From Candidatus Saccharimonadota bacterium (lineage in GTDB: Bacteria > Patescibacteriota > Saccharimonadia > Saccharimonadales > Saccharimonadaceae): DNA of 64,000 nt. Positions 16,849 to 26,286 of the stretch are shown in pieces; position 1 is the first letter of the stretch; the number at the start of each line of letters is the position of its first letter. The notes under the pieces were generated by a model. The model had not been told where the DNA came from, searched no databases, and saw nothing but the letters and a program-made list of their open reading frames with translations. The DNA is taken from assembly GCA_900555265.1 (NCBI GenBank), contig UNSL01000002.1:1-64000 (forward strand), in the 5' to 3' direction. The translations under genes and the position numbers were made by a program.

Positions 16849-18627
16849 TCACAAACCCAATTCGTGTAGCTGAGCGGGATCGACAATTGAAGGTGAATTC
16901 ATCATTACATCCACACCAGAGCCATTCTTTGGAAACGCCAGAGTCTCGCGGACGTTTTGCTCATCGGTCAATTCCATCAAAATACGATCAACCCCAAAAG
17001 CACAGCCTGCATGTGGTGGCGCACCGTATTTGAAAGCACCAAGCATAGCACCAAACTTTTCTTCAACGTAAGACTCACTGAAGCCTAGTAAACCGAACAC
17101 TTTATATAGCACTGCTGGGTTATGATTACGAACACCACCAGAGCAAATTTCATAGCCGTTCATTACCATGTCAAACTGATCGGCGACAATAGACAATTTC
17201 TCAGCGTCAGTTTCAGCAGACTCCAGAACCTGTAATCCACCTTTTGGCATGCTGAACGGATTATGGCCAAAATCAAGTTTTTTACTTCGGTCATCCCACT
17301 CGTAGAATGGAAAATCAATAATCCAAGCAAACGCTACAACTGACGAATCCTTCAGATCGAAATGTACAGCGAATTCATTACGCAAGCGCCCCAATACCGC
17401 ATTAACAACCGAGCGAGAATCAGCACCAAAGAACACTGCATCGCCATCAACTGCATCAGTTTTTTGCTGAATGTCAGCCAATTCCTTCTCACTCAAGAAT
17501 TTCGCAATTGGAGATTTTGCTTCGCCGTCTTGATATGTGATGTACGCCAAACCACCAACTCCTTCGCTTTTAGCGATGTTCGTGAAATTGTCAATCTGTT
17601 TGCGACTCAAACTTGCGCCATTTTTTACGCAAATAGCCTTAATGCATTCAGCATTTTTAAACACGCCAAATTCGGTGTCGGTAAACACATCCGTCAGCTC
17701 TATCAGCTCCATACCAAATCGCAAATCCGGCTTATCAGAACCGTAAGTTTCCATGGCGTCGCGATACGAAATTCGCGGAATTGAACTGCCATCACCAACC
17801 GCCAAATCACTCAAATCCAACAATTTTTTACCAGCAAAATCAGTTGCCAGTTGCTTCATCAAAGGCTCGACTTCAGTGCGAACTTCTTCGCCATCTTCGG
17901 CAAAACTCATCTCCAAATCAAGCTGATAAAACTCGCCGTACAGGCGATCTGCTCGCGGGTCTTCGTCGCGGAAACAAGCAGCCAACTGATAATAACGCGG
18001 CACGCCACCAACCATCAGCAGCTGCTTAAATTGCTGCGGAGCTTGTGGCAAGGCGTAAAACTTCCCTTCCTGCAAACGACTCGGAATCAGAAAATCACGC
18101 GCACCCTCAGGACTTGAGTTAGCCAAAATTGGCGTTTGAATTTCAATAAAATCTCGATTGTCCATATATTCATGGATTCGACGATACATTTCGGCGCGCT
18201 TTTTAAGCATGTTTTGCATTTTTGGACGACGCAAATCAAGATAACGATATTTGAATCTTAGTTCTTCGCCAGCTTGATTATCCTCGGCAAATGGCTGAAT
18301 TGGCAAAGTTTCAGCTCGGTTCAAAATCTCCAAATTGTCCACAACAATTTCCACATCACCACTGGCAATATTCGGATTTTTTAGACCTTCGCCACGTTCC
18401 GCAACCACACCACAAGCACGAACCACAAACTCATCTCGTAAGCTTTCTGCCAAAGAGAAAGCATCTTTTTTATCAGGGTTAATAACCAACTGAACCAAAC
18501 CCGTGTGGTCGCGCAAATCAATAAAAATCAATCCGCCATGATCACGCCTGGAATGAACCCAGCCCGCAACTGTAATATTCTCACCAACTTTTTTAGAAGT
18601 TTCTGCCGCCAAAATTCTATTTTTCAT
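16849..18627 (-). CDS. aspS: aspartyl-tRNA synthetase
   Basis: AspS charges tRNA-Asp. The 592-residue protein has the N-terminal OB-fold (VAGWVHSRRDHGGLIFIDLRD, split here as VAGWVHSRRDHGG and LIFIDLRD), class II motif 2 (FRDEDPRADRLYGEFYQLDLE, shown in part), a bacterial GAD insertion (about 300-410) and motif 3 near the end (GCAFGVDRILMEL). It lacks no domain. The ATG is 7 nt after TATAAT (18635-18640) with no ribosome site. It ends in TGA. Confidence 0.96.
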   Translation of the reverse strand: MKNRILAAETSKKVGENITVAGWVHSRRDHGGLIFIDLRDHTGLVQLVINPDKKDAFSLAESLRDEFVVRACGVVAERGEGLKNPNIASGDVEIVVDNLEILNRAETLPIQPFAEDNQAGEELRFKYRYLDLRRPKMQNMLKKRAEMYRRIHEYMDNRDFIEIQTPILANSSPEGARDFLIPSRLQEGKFYALPQAPQQFKQLLMVGGVPRYYQLAACFRDEDPRADRLYGEFYQLDLEMSFAEDGEEVRTEVEPLMKQLATDFAGKKLLDLSDLAVGDGSSIPRISYRDAMETYGSDKPDLRFGMELIELTDVFTDTEFGVFKNAECIKAICVKNGASLSRKQIDNFTNIAKSEGVGGLAYITYQDGEAKSPIAKFLSEKELADIQQKTDAVDGDAVFFGADSRSVVNAVLGRLRNEFAVHFDLKDSSVVAFAWIIDFPFYEWDDRSKKLDFGHNPFSMPKGGLQVLESAETDAEKLSIVADQFDMVMNGYEICSGGVRNHNPAVLYKVFGLLGFSESYVEEKFGAMLGAFKYGAPPHAGCAFGVDRILMELTDEQNVRETLAFPKNGSGVDVMMNSPSIVDPAQLHELGL

Positions 18628-18634
18628 ATCTGTT

Positions 18635-18640
18635 ATTATA
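18635..18640 (-). promoter_or_regulatory. leaderless extended -10 of aspS
   Basis: TGCTATAAT on the minus strand, with TATAAT 7 nt before the ATG. Confidence 0.55.
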
Positions 18641-18665
18641 GCATAATCCAGGCAAATTCCCAGAA

Positions 18666-19688
18666 TTAAACGTCGCGGCGAGTTTTTGTGGGCAAATTAT
18701 TTTTCTGCGGATTAGCCGTGGCAGCCTTACGAATATCTCCATAAACATCATATTCGTCAATGATTTTCTGACCCAATAGCGCTTCAATTACGTCTTCTAA
18801 GCTCAGTAGACCAACTGTTTCTCGAAACTCATTTACGACAATAAACAAGTGATGCTGCGTTTTCAAAAATGCAGCCAAGGCGTGCTGTAGAGTTTGATTT
18901 TCGCGAATATAATAGACGTCTTTACTCATGACCGTTTCCGCACGATGAGATTTTGCTTTACGATCAATCGTCAATAAATCCTGAATTCTCAACATACCAA
19001 CAACATGGTCAATGTCGCCATCAATGACAGGAAATCTGCTATACCCTTTTTTATGAAGATCATCAAGTACTAACGGCCCAAGAAGTTCATTCATAGGTAC
19101 CGATTCAATCATGCTTCGCGGCGTCATAATTTCCTCGACCTTCATATCGTTGAACTTCAGTCCGTTAGCAATAAGCTTTTTTTCAGAAGATGAAATCGCT
19201 CCGCTGGATTGAGCCACCATTTCCAGCAATTCTTCTTTCGATTCAATCACCTGACTATCACCAACCACTGGCGACACCGAACGAATTAGTGACAAAATTA
19301 CTTGATGTCGTTCAATTGTCGTTAAAATTAGCGGTTCGTATTTCTCGTAAAGCTGCTGTGAATATTTCTGCCACAAACCAATTCGCGCGACAGCTCCGAT
19401 TTCTAGGGCTATTATAATTGACAAAAAGAGTCCAGCCGCCCAATTGAACAAATAAACGCTAATAGCACTTAAAATTACCAAACACAAAGAAGCCACGGCG
19501 CGCTGCAATGAAATAATATCTCGTAAAAATTCTCTTTGTCGTAAAAGAATTTTAGCCTTTTCATCGCCTAATCCACTTCTCCGCCGCAGCTCAAATTGGC
19601 TATGCGAAGACGTTTTCGGCTGGACTCCCAGCACTATCAACAAAACCACCAAAGTAACCAAATATCCAAAAATTAGCACAATCGTCAT
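18666..19688 (-). CDS. CBS-pair membrane protein (CorC/HlyC-like)
   Basis: The 340-residue protein has transmembrane segments near 1-22 and 55-105 (a short, divergent CNNM-like domain), then a linker with EIMTPRSMIESVP and two CBS motifs (about 180-310: VIDGDIDHVVGMLRIQDLL, and FIVVNEFRETVGLLSLEDV, each given in part). Such proteins are linked to magnesium or cobalt efflux. The C-terminal transporter-associated domain of classic CorC is missing. The start is ATG 19688 (MTIVL), 6 nt after TACAAT; a longer frame would run through the promoter. Two CorA genes are close by. Confidence 0.75.
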   Translation of the reverse strand: MTIVLIFGYLVTLVVLLIVLGVQPKTSSHSQFELRRRSGLGDEKAKILLRQREFLRDIISLQRAVASLCLVILSAISVYLFNWAAGLFLSIIIALEIGAVARIGLWQKYSQQLYEKYEPLILTTIERHQVILSLIRSVSPVVGDSQVIESKEELLEMVAQSSGAISSSEKKLIANGLKFNDMKVEEIMTPRSMIESVPMNELLGPLVLDDLHKKGYSRFPVIDGDIDHVVGMLRIQDLLTIDRKAKSHRAETVMSKDVYYIRENQTLQHALAAFLKTQHHLFIVVNEFRETVGLLSLEDVIEALLGQKIIDEYDVYGDIRKAATANPQKNNLPTKTRRDV

Positions 19689-19694
19689 AGTTTT

Positions 19695-19700
19695 ATTGTA
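19695..19700 (-). promoter_or_regulatory. leaderless -10 box of the CBS-protein gene
   Basis: TACAAT on the minus strand, exactly 6 nt before ATG 19686-19688; no ribosome site. Confidence 0.5.
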
Positions 19701-19741
19701 CCGCATTCCGTGCTATACTTACTAGAGTAAATGGAGGTAAA

Positions 19742-20434
19742 ATGAATAAGAAAAGCTGGATAATTTTCGCAATTATTGTAGTGGCAATTGTTGGCGGAAT
19801 GGTTTATATTTCGACACAAAATCGATTAAATATTAGCGATATCAATAACGATCAGCTGAACACGGCTATCAGCGCAGAATCAAGAAATGGCAATATTGCG
19901 GATCATGAAATTGGTAGCAAAGACGCCAAAGTAACAATTATCGAATACGCCGACTATCAATGTCCTGGCTGTGGCACCGCTGCACCAAAAGCCGAAGCGC
20001 TAGCTAAAAAATACAAAGATCACGTTCGATTAATTTTCCGTAATTTCCCAATTGCTAGCTCACACCCTAACGCACGCGCTGCCGCCGCGGCAGCTGAAGC
20101 TGCTGGTTTACAGGGTAAATTCTGGGGGATGAATGAGCTTCTATATGCAAATCAGGATGCTTGGAAAAGCGCCAATACTACAGAACGCGACAACATCTTC
20201 AAATCTTATGCTGAACAATTGAAGCTTAATATCGATCAATATAAAACCGATATTGCTAGCAACAGAGTTAAAAATAAAATTGACTTCGATATGGCTCTCG
20301 GTCGCAAACACGGCGTTGCCGCAACACCAACTTTCTACATAAATGGAAAAAACACTGAGATGGACAGCTCTGGCTCAATTGAATCATCAGTCAAGGAAGC
20401 CTTGAAAAAAGCTGGCGTTGAAGTAAAAGATTAA
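19742..20434 (+). CDS. membrane-anchored DsbA-like thiol oxidoreductase
   Basis: An N-terminal membrane anchor (6-24) is followed by a thioredoxin-fold domain with the CPGC motif (74-77) in EYADYQCPGCG, a helical insertion and a cis-Pro loop (VAATPTFYING). This fits the DsbA/BdbD group, which forms disulfides in secreted proteins. A GGAGG site precedes the ATG and a strong terminator follows, so it is a single gene. A second family member lies at 42166. Confidence 0.88.
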   Translation: MNKKSWIIFAIIVVAIVGGMVYISTQNRLNISDINNDQLNTAISAESRNGNIADHEIGSKDAKVTIIEYADYQCPGCGTAAPKAEALAKKYKDHVRLIFRNFPIASSHPNARAAAAAAEAAGLQGKFWGMNELLYANQDAWKSANTTERDNIFKSYAEQLKLNIDQYKTDIASNRVKNKIDFDMALGRKHGVAATPTFYINGKNTEMDSSGSIESSVKEALKKAGVEVKD

Positions 20435-20453
20435 CGCATTTTCACACAAACCA

Positions 20454-20490
20454 AAATCCCGCTCCGGTGCCTTGGAGCGGGATTTGTTTA
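20454..20490 (+). terminator. terminator after the DsbA-like gene
   Basis: AAATCCCGCTCC pairs perfectly with GGAGCGGGATTT (12 bp, loop of 8), followed by GTTTA. Confidence 0.8.
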
Positions 20491-20499
20491 TAGTCGTCC

Positions 20500-20682
20500 C
20501 TATTCTATCGTTGGAGCGACTGCACTACTTTTTATTATTGTGCTATGTATGTTTGCCATTCGGCAGGCACCACATCCACCGCGATCTTTTTGCGCCTTGA
20601 TGGCACAAATTTGATTGCTATTGGCATGTGTTTTGCACTCCTTATTATTATGTGCAGCCCCACGCGCTTCGACCTTTATCAC
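20500..20682 (-). CDS. possible small cysteine-containing protein (60 aa), uncertain
   Basis: A GTG-started frame encodes 60 residues with four cysteines (KECK, QICA, GGCGACR) in a zinc-ribbon-like spacing (C-x9-C-x10-CGAC). There is no clear ribosome site or -10 at the canonical spacing, so it may be spurious. The stretch between the terminator at 20490 and the corA gene at 20790 holds nothing else that I can name. Confidence 0.25.
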   Translation of the reverse strand: MIKVEARGAAHNNKECKTHANSNQICAIKAQKDRGGCGACRMANIHSTIIKSSAVAPTIE

Positions 20683-20789
20683 TTAATATCAGCAATTTAA
20701 TGCTTCGGCGCGAGACATGCTAACAATGTTACCAAACGTTTATTGGCGCGTCAAGCAAAAACATTTTGAAAATGCTTATTATATCTATA

Positions 20790-21710
20790 TTAGAATAAGC
20801 GGAGTCGCTTAGCAACAAACATAACGAGTAAAATCAACAACACTGTAAAACTGGTGATAACTGGGTACGCCCAAGGCTCGCCCTGAAATGGTAACGTGAT
20901 ATTCATTCCATACATTCCGTAAAAAACATTTGGAATAGCCAGAAGAATTGTTATGGCGGTCAACGCCTTCATGCGTTGGTTCAGCGTATTATTAGCAACC
21001 GTCGAATAAGCGTTTTGGATACTGGAAATTGTGTGCGTACTGGAACTTATCGCCACTAGAACTTGCCTGATGTGTAGATCGACGTCCTCCAAGGCTTCCA
21101 GATCTCTAGTCTTAAATAAGTGGCGGCGATTTTCCATTAGTTGTGTAATAACGCGGGACATCCCTTCCAAACTGCTTCGATATTCATTGAGCGTATCTTC
21201 AATTGCCACAAATTTAATAAAATCCGAATTCTCAACTTCATGACGACTCAACCGCCGACGAGCATCGCTAATTTGCTCCGTTAACAAGTGTACGCGCTGT
21301 TCATATTGAGAAATAATATACGCCAAATTCGCAGCAAAAACCCCCGCTGGACGCTCGGTTGTACTAAATAAATAGTCACTAACTTCCAGGGGTGAAAATT
21401 TAACATGAGGCGATATTGTAATATAATGACCGCCGCTAATTGCAATCAAAAACGGTGCCGTTTTGCCAGAATCAGTTTGACCAAATGGTATGCGCGTAAA
21501 AATATATTCAACGCCATCAGAAAACTCCGCTCGAGGTAATTCATGAATGTCCAGTACGTCACGGACAATATTAGCAGACAGTGACAAAGCCTTTGAAACT
21601 CGAGTAGCATCAAGACTCCCGGTCAAATTAATCCAACCGTTTTTATGCATTCGTTGAGCTTGCGTCAACTTTTCAGTCAACGATCTGCGTTCGAAATAGC
21701 CCACCATCAT
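20790..21710 (-). CDS. CorA-family magnesium transporter (copy 1)
   Basis: The 306-residue protein has the CorA layout: a soluble N-terminal domain, a long helical stalk (about 150-240), and two C-terminal transmembrane helices with the pore signature YGMN between them (GMYGMNITLP). The start at 21710 follows TATAAT by 6 nt. The neighbouring corA at 21768 shares the layout but is clearly divergent in sequence, so this is an old duplication or two separate acquisitions. Confidence 0.85.
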   Translation of the reverse strand: MMVGYFERRSLTEKLTQAQRMHKNGWINLTGSLDATRVSKALSLSANIVRDVLDIHELPRAEFSDGVEYIFTRIPFGQTDSGKTAPFLIAISGGHYITISPHVKFSPLEVSDYLFSTTERPAGVFAANLAYIISQYEQRVHLLTEQISDARRRLSRHEVENSDFIKFVAIEDTLNEYRSSLEGMSRVITQLMENRRHLFKTRDLEALEDVDLHIRQVLVAISSSTHTISSIQNAYSTVANNTLNQRMKALTAITILLAIPNVFYGMYGMNITLPFQGEPWAYPVITSFTVLLILLVMFVAKRLRLF

Positions 21711-21716
21711 AAGAAA

Positions 21717-21722
21717 ATTATA
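21717..21722 (-). promoter_or_regulatory. leaderless -10 box of corA copy 1
   Basis: TATAAT on the minus strand, 6 nt before ATG 21708-21710; no ribosome site. Confidence 0.6.
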
Positions 21723-21767
21723 ATATACACAAGCGATATTAGCAATCTGTCGAATTGCAATTAAACT

Positions 21768-22682
21768 TTATCGGCGACGCAGGAAATAATAGCCCACAAC
21801 AAACGCCAGCACTACACTGATCGCGGTAATCGCCCAAAACATCAATGGATTATCGGCACCCGGAACCGGCACGTTCATACCATACAAACCAGCGATCATC
21901 GTCGGAATAGTCAAGGCTACAGTAATTACGGTTAGCAGGCGAATTGTTTCGTTAAGGCGCGTATCCATCACTGCCCTATAGCTATCGCGCACATTAGTAA
22001 TCGTCCTCAACAAACTTTTACAACGCGCAATCACCTGCTCCAAATCAATCGAAATATCCTCAACGTCTTCCTTATCATCAGCCTTCAATCGCAGCTTCTG
22101 AGTCGCCAAAAGTCTCTCAATTGCCCAGTTCATCGGAATTAACGCGTCAAGATAATCATTCAATTTGCGCTCATACTCTGCCAGAGTGGCAATGTCATTA
22201 ACTCTCAGTGTATGAATACTGTCTGTAGCCGCTCGCATCTGGCGATTAATCGTTGCCACGCGCCGCTGATATTGCGTTGAAATCGCCTCAACCATCGCTA
22301 CCAAAAGCTCAACTTGTCGATCCGTCCTAATTCGCACTTTATCAATAAATGGCTGCCACAATCGTCCCAAACTATCTCTAGACAACGTCACGATATGATC
22401 TTTATTGATACAGAATAAAATCGGCGTGGTAAAATCGTTAAAATCGTCGTCAGTGTCTGGCAGTCGCGCAATCAAATAAGTCCATTCATCATCAAACTCA
22501 ATACGCGGCACCTCGTGCGGGTCAAGCGCGTCACTTATCAAATCCTCATCCAAGCCCAGCGTCAGCAATTGCGAAACCTCTTCGTCGCTCGGTCTTTCGC
22601 AGCGCACCCACGAACCAGACTGCAAATTTTCTTGCGGGCTAATTATTGAATCACCATTTGTTGAACGAAGATATTGCAACAT
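21768..22682 (-). CDS. CorA-family magnesium transporter (copy 2)
   Basis: A 304-residue protein with the same CorA plan as its neighbour: soluble domain (LDPHEVPRIEFDDEWTYLIAR in parts, a typical CorA strand), helical stalk and two C-terminal membrane helices with YGMN (GLYGMNVPVP). The ATG is 8 nt after TATAAT (22691-22696). It has its own promoter, downstream of the arcC hairpin. Confidence 0.87.
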   Translation of the reverse strand: MLQYLRSTNGDSIISPQENLQSGSWVRCERPSDEEVSQLLTLGLDEDLISDALDPHEVPRIEFDDEWTYLIARLPDTDDDFNDFTTPILFCINKDHIVTLSRDSLGRLWQPFIDKVRIRTDRQVELLVAMVEAISTQYQRRVATINRQMRAATDSIHTLRVNDIATLAEYERKLNDYLDALIPMNWAIERLLATQKLRLKADDKEDVEDISIDLEQVIARCKSLLRTITNVRDSYRAVMDTRLNETIRLLTVITVALTIPTMIAGLYGMNVPVPGADNPLMFWAITAISVVLAFVVGYYFLRRR

Positions 22683-22690
22683 AATTTCAT

Positions 22691-22696
22691 ATTATA
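22691..22696 (-). promoter_or_regulatory. -10 box of corA copy 2
   Basis: TATAAT on the minus strand, 8 nt before the ATG; no ribosome site in the gap. Confidence 0.5.
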
Positions 22697-22717
22697 AAAT
22701 AAAACATACATAAACAC

Positions 22718-22750
22718 AAGAAGCTCCTGTGCCATTTACAGGAACTTCTT
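22718..22750. terminator. hairpin after arcC
   Basis: An inverted repeat (AAGAAGCTCCTGT with ACAGGAACTTCTT, one mismatch) directly follows the arcC stop on the minus strand. The T-run is weak on that side and better on the plus strand (GATTTTTATT). Confidence 0.6.
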
Positions 22751-22758
22751 GATTTTTA

Positions 22759-23709
22759 TTACGATTTGACTATCGTGCCTGCCGAGCCGCTAATAGCTTC
22801 AGCAGTTTTATCCAGCGAAGTAATAATCGCCGTACGCCCCGACTTCCCGCCCAGGAACGACAAGGCAGCCTGAGTTTTTGGCAACATTGAACCTGCTGCA
22901 AACTGCCCATCATCAATATGTTTCTGGAGTTCTTCTATTGAAACTTCCCCAAGAGATTGCTCATCTGGTTTGCCAAAATTAATTTTAGCAGCATCAACCG
23001 AAGTCAAAATCAGCAAAGTGTCAGCGTCTAAAAGATCTGCCAATTTTGCCGCGCCGAAGTCCTTATCAATAACCGCAGCGACGCCTTTTAATTGACCAGT
23101 TTCGTCCTGCAAAACAGGAATACCGCCGCCGCCAGTTGAAACGACTGTCACGCCAGCATGAACCAGCGCCTTAATCACATCGGCCTCAACAATCGTCTGA
23201 GGTTTTGGCGATGGAACGACACGCCGCCAGCCACGGCCAGCGTCTTCTTTTACCGTGTAGCCGCGTTCGCTAGCGACGGTTTTTGCCTCGTCTTCCGAAT
23301 AGAACGGACCAATTGGCTTGGTTGGGTTTTGGAATGCTGGATCGCTCAAGCTAACAATCGTTTGAGTTATAACGCTAACAGCGCGATTATTCATCTGATT
23401 AACCATAAAGGCGTCATGAAAAGCCTGTTGCAACCAAAAGCCAATCAACCCCTGGCTCATAGCGCCAGAATCTTCCAGCGGCAAGCTTGGCACGTCCGGC
23501 GTGTTAATCGCCTCTTCGTGCAACACAATATTACCAACCTGAGGACCATTGCCATGAACAATTGCTACGTTATGACCAGCCTGGATTAACGGTAAAAGTT
23601 GCTGAACAGTTTCATCAGCCACTCGTTGCTGTTGCTCAGACGCGGCTTCGCCCTGCCGTTGCAGGGCGTTACCACCGAGCGCTACTACAATAGTACGCTT
23701 CTTATCCAT
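22759..23709 (-). CDS. arcC: carbamate kinase
   Basis: ArcC transfers phosphate from carbamoyl phosphate to ADP, the ATP-yielding last step of the arginine deiminase pathway. The N-terminal VALGGNALQ, the VVSTGGGGIPV segment and the AVIDKD loop are typical of this amino-acid kinase family; 316 residues is normal. It starts 3 nt after the transporter gene in the arc operon. Confidence 0.95.
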   Translation of the reverse strand: MDKKRTIVVALGGNALQRQGEAASEQQQRVADETVQQLLPLIQAGHNVAIVHGNGPQVGNIVLHEEAINTPDVPSLPLEDSGAMSQGLIGFWLQQAFHDAFMVNQMNNRAVSVITQTIVSLSDPAFQNPTKPIGPFYSEDEAKTVASERGYTVKEDAGRGWRRVVPSPKPQTIVEADVIKALVHAGVTVVSTGGGGIPVLQDETGQLKGVAAVIDKDFGAAKLADLLDADTLLILTSVDAAKINFGKPDEQSLGEVSIEELQKHIDDGQFAAGSMLPKTQAALSFLGGKSGRTAIITSLDKTAEAISGSAGTIVKS

Positions 23710-23712
23710 AGG

Positions 23713-25257
23713 CTACAGTGCTCCGAAAATTGCAATAACTGTGATGCTGATAATAGCAAATACCGCCATAATTGGAGCTGAGCGTTTTAGCCAGTCGCGA
23801 TATGAAACGCCAGCCAAGGCCAATCCACCCATCAATGACGCGATAGTTGGAGCCATCATGTTGATCAAGCCAGACGCTGTCGCAAATGCGGCAACCATAA
23901 CTTCTTTGCTTGAGCCAACCAAGTCAGCAATTGGCGCAATAACTGGCATAGTTGCTGCCGCCAAACCTGACGATGACGGAACGATAAATGACATTGGCAA
24001 GTAGAATAGATATGCCAACACACCGACAACGCCGCCGCCAGCATCTTTCAGGAGAGATTCACCCCAGCTGATGATCGTGTCCTGAATTTCACCATTAGTC
24101 ATCACTACAGAAACACCTGTTGCTACTGCAATAATCAGAGCAACTGGTAAGATGTCTTTCACACCGTCAATAAATGTATCAACTGGGAAAACACCCTCTT
24201 TCTTAAATTCTTTGTAGTAAATTGCGGTTATGACAATAGTTGACATCAAGAACAGTGTAGTGATTTCATTGAAATACCAATCACCAAATGCCGCACTGTG
24301 GACTACACCAAGTACCGCGCCAATAACCGGCAGACCTGCAGCCCATTCAAACATATCAGTGAAGAATGTGATATTCCAACTTCCCCATGGAATCAAGGAA
24401 AGAATCATTAGCACAAACGTAATAGCAAACACAGACATAACGACTTTTCGTGGACCAGTGAATTTTGGCACGTTTGTCATATCGAGAGCAGCCGTAGCTG
24501 GCTTGTAGCGAACGTCTTCTTTGTACTTGCCGGCCTTAACTTTTGCGGCGTAACGCATAGTAAAGATAATCGCAGCAATCAAACAAAGTACTAAGATGAT
24601 AGACATTATTGGAATAACGCTACCCAATTTCACATCTGCGGTTTTTGCCGCAACGCCAGTAGAGAATGGGTTGATTGTTGAACCAAGCACACCAGTACCA
24701 GCACCCAACACAATCACCATCACACCAGTCATGGCGTTATAGCCAGCAGCAATCATCATCGGTATGACGAGCGCGTAAAATGCCACAGTTTCTTCCTGCA
24801 TGCCGTAAGTTGTACCACCGATAGCAAATAGCGTCATCAAAATTGGAATGAGCCACTTTTCCTTACCCTTCATCTTTCGGAGCAGTGCGCCAAGAGAAGC
24901 GTCAAGCGCACCAGTTTTCATAGTGACACCTAAGAATCCGCCGAGAACCATCACGAAGACGATAACATCAAGCTTGTCTGACATACCTTTAATAGGTGCG
25001 GTGAAAACATCCCACAAACCTTGCTGATCGTGTTTTTTGACCTCTTCCTTTTTACCGTCTTTTTCTTCCGTGACGGTTCGATCTTTGTCGACTACGTGAT
25101 ACGAATTAGCTATACGATCGCCATCTTCGTTTGTCTTATATAGTCCAGAAGGAACAACCCACGTCAATGCCGCCATAACGATGATCACGACAAACAAAAT
25201 AGTAAACGCCGACGGTGATCGAAGCTTCTGCTTTGCCTTTTTAATTTTTTCTACCAT
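23713..25257 (-). CDS. arcD: arginine/ornithine antiporter-type membrane protein (YfcC family)
   Basis: The 514-residue protein has about twelve transmembrane segments and the YfcC/DcuC-type arrangement (WVVPSGLY after the first helix, GGTTYGMQEETVAFY, GSTINPFSTGVAA, and VPSSSGLAAATMPV near the end). In arc operons this family replaces the classical ArcD and exchanges arginine for ornithine. A hydrophilic insertion (about 45-75, lysine- and glutamate-rich) follows the first helix. Its place between arcB and arcC supports the role; specificity is inferred from context. Confidence 0.8.
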   Translation of the reverse strand: MVEKIKKAKQKLRSPSAFTILFVVIIVMAALTWVVPSGLYKTNEDGDRIANSYHVVDKDRTVTEEKDGKKEEVKKHDQQGLWDVFTAPIKGMSDKLDVIVFVMVLGGFLGVTMKTGALDASLGALLRKMKGKEKWLIPILMTLFAIGGTTYGMQEETVAFYALVIPMMIAAGYNAMTGVMVIVLGAGTGVLGSTINPFSTGVAAKTADVKLGSVIPIMSIILVLCLIAAIIFTMRYAAKVKAGKYKEDVRYKPATAALDMTNVPKFTGPRKVVMSVFAITFVLMILSLIPWGSWNITFFTDMFEWAAGLPVIGAVLGVVHSAAFGDWYFNEITTLFLMSTIVITAIYYKEFKKEGVFPVDTFIDGVKDILPVALIIAVATGVSVVMTNGEIQDTIISWGESLLKDAGGGVVGVLAYLFYLPMSFIVPSSSGLAAATMPVIAPIADLVGSSKEVMVAAFATASGLINMMAPTIASLMGGLALAGVSYRDWLKRSAPIMAVFAIISITVIAIFGAL

Positions 25258-25296
25258 TGCCTCGGAGCCTCCTTAACCTCCTCATTACGACAACAA

Positions 25297-26286
25297 CTAC
25301 AATGTCAAAGCCATCACAGCCTTGATTGTATGCATACGATTTTCCGCTTGATCAAAAACTATCGAATGTGGCGAGCGGAACACCTCATCCGTCACTTCCA
25401 TTGAATCTAAACCGAAATCTTCCTGAATTTTCTTTCCAGTAATCGTCAATGCGTCATGGAATGCTGGCAAGCAGTGCATAAACTTGACCTCAGGATTTCC
25501 TGTCAGGTTAATCATCTGGCGATTAACTTGGAAATGTCGCAATTGGTTAATGCGTTCAGCAAACTTGTCTTCTTCGCCCATTGAGACCCAAACGTCCGTG
25601 TAAATTACATCAGCACCGCGCAAAGCTTCTTCAAAATTGTCGGTAATGGTAATGCGCGCATGACTTGACCTCGCAAAGTGATTTGCTTTATCAACCAAAG
25701 CTTGCTCTGGATGCAATTCACGAGGCGCCAAAATGCGAAAATCAAGTCCCATAATGGCTGAGCCGATCATCAACGAGTTCGCCATATTGTTACGACCATC
25801 GCCAACAAATACCAACTTAGTCCCCTTCAATTTTCCGACATGCTCTTCAATTGTCATGAAGTCAGCCAAAATCTGCGTTGGATGGAACTTATCGGTCAAT
25901 CCATTCCACACTGGAACGCCAGCGTGACGCGCCAATTCCTCAACAGTTGCATGATCAAAACCGCGGAATTCAATTCCGTCAAACATTCGACCCAAGACCT
26001 TAGCGGTATCTTCAACCGTTTCTTTCTTACCCAATTGAATATCATCTTTACCAAGATATTCCGGCGCAACTCCAAGGTCATTAGCAGCCACCGTAAATGC
26101 ACAACGCGTTCGTGTTGAAGTCTTTTCGAACAGCAAAGCCACGTTTTTACCTTCATGGATTCGGTGCGGAATACCAGCATATTTCAATCGGCGATATTCA
26201 CGAGCCGTGTCCAATAGCAAGCGAATCTCTTCAGCGGTATAGTCACCTAAAGTCAGTAGCGATCGTCCTTTCAAACTCTGAGCCAT
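25297..26286 (-). CDS. arcB: ornithine carbamoyltransferase, catabolic
   Basis: ArcB splits citrulline into ornithine and carbamoyl phosphate. The carbamoyl-phosphate site [12 protein letters not shown] (about 53-64) and ornithine-side motif MHCLPAFHD (about 268-276) are intact; 329 residues is normal. The start overlaps the arcA stop by one base (TAATG). The same fold can be anabolic, but the operon makes the catabolic role likely. Confidence 0.95.
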   Translation of the reverse strand: MAQSLKGRSLLTLGDYTAEEIRLLLDTAREYRRLKYAGIPHRIHEGKNVALLFEKTSTRTRCAFTVAANDLGVAPEYLGKDDIQLGKKETVEDTAKVLGRMFDGIEFRGFDHATVEELARHAGVPVWNGLTDKFHPTQILADFMTIEEHVGKLKGTKLVFVGDGRNNMANSLMIGSAIMGLDFRILAPRELHPEQALVDKANHFARSSHARITITDNFEEALRGADVIYTDVWVSMGEEDKFAERINQLRHFQVNRQMINLTGNPEVKFMHCLPAFHDALTITGKKIQEDFGLDSMEVTDEVFRSPHSIVFDQAENRMHTIKAVMALTL

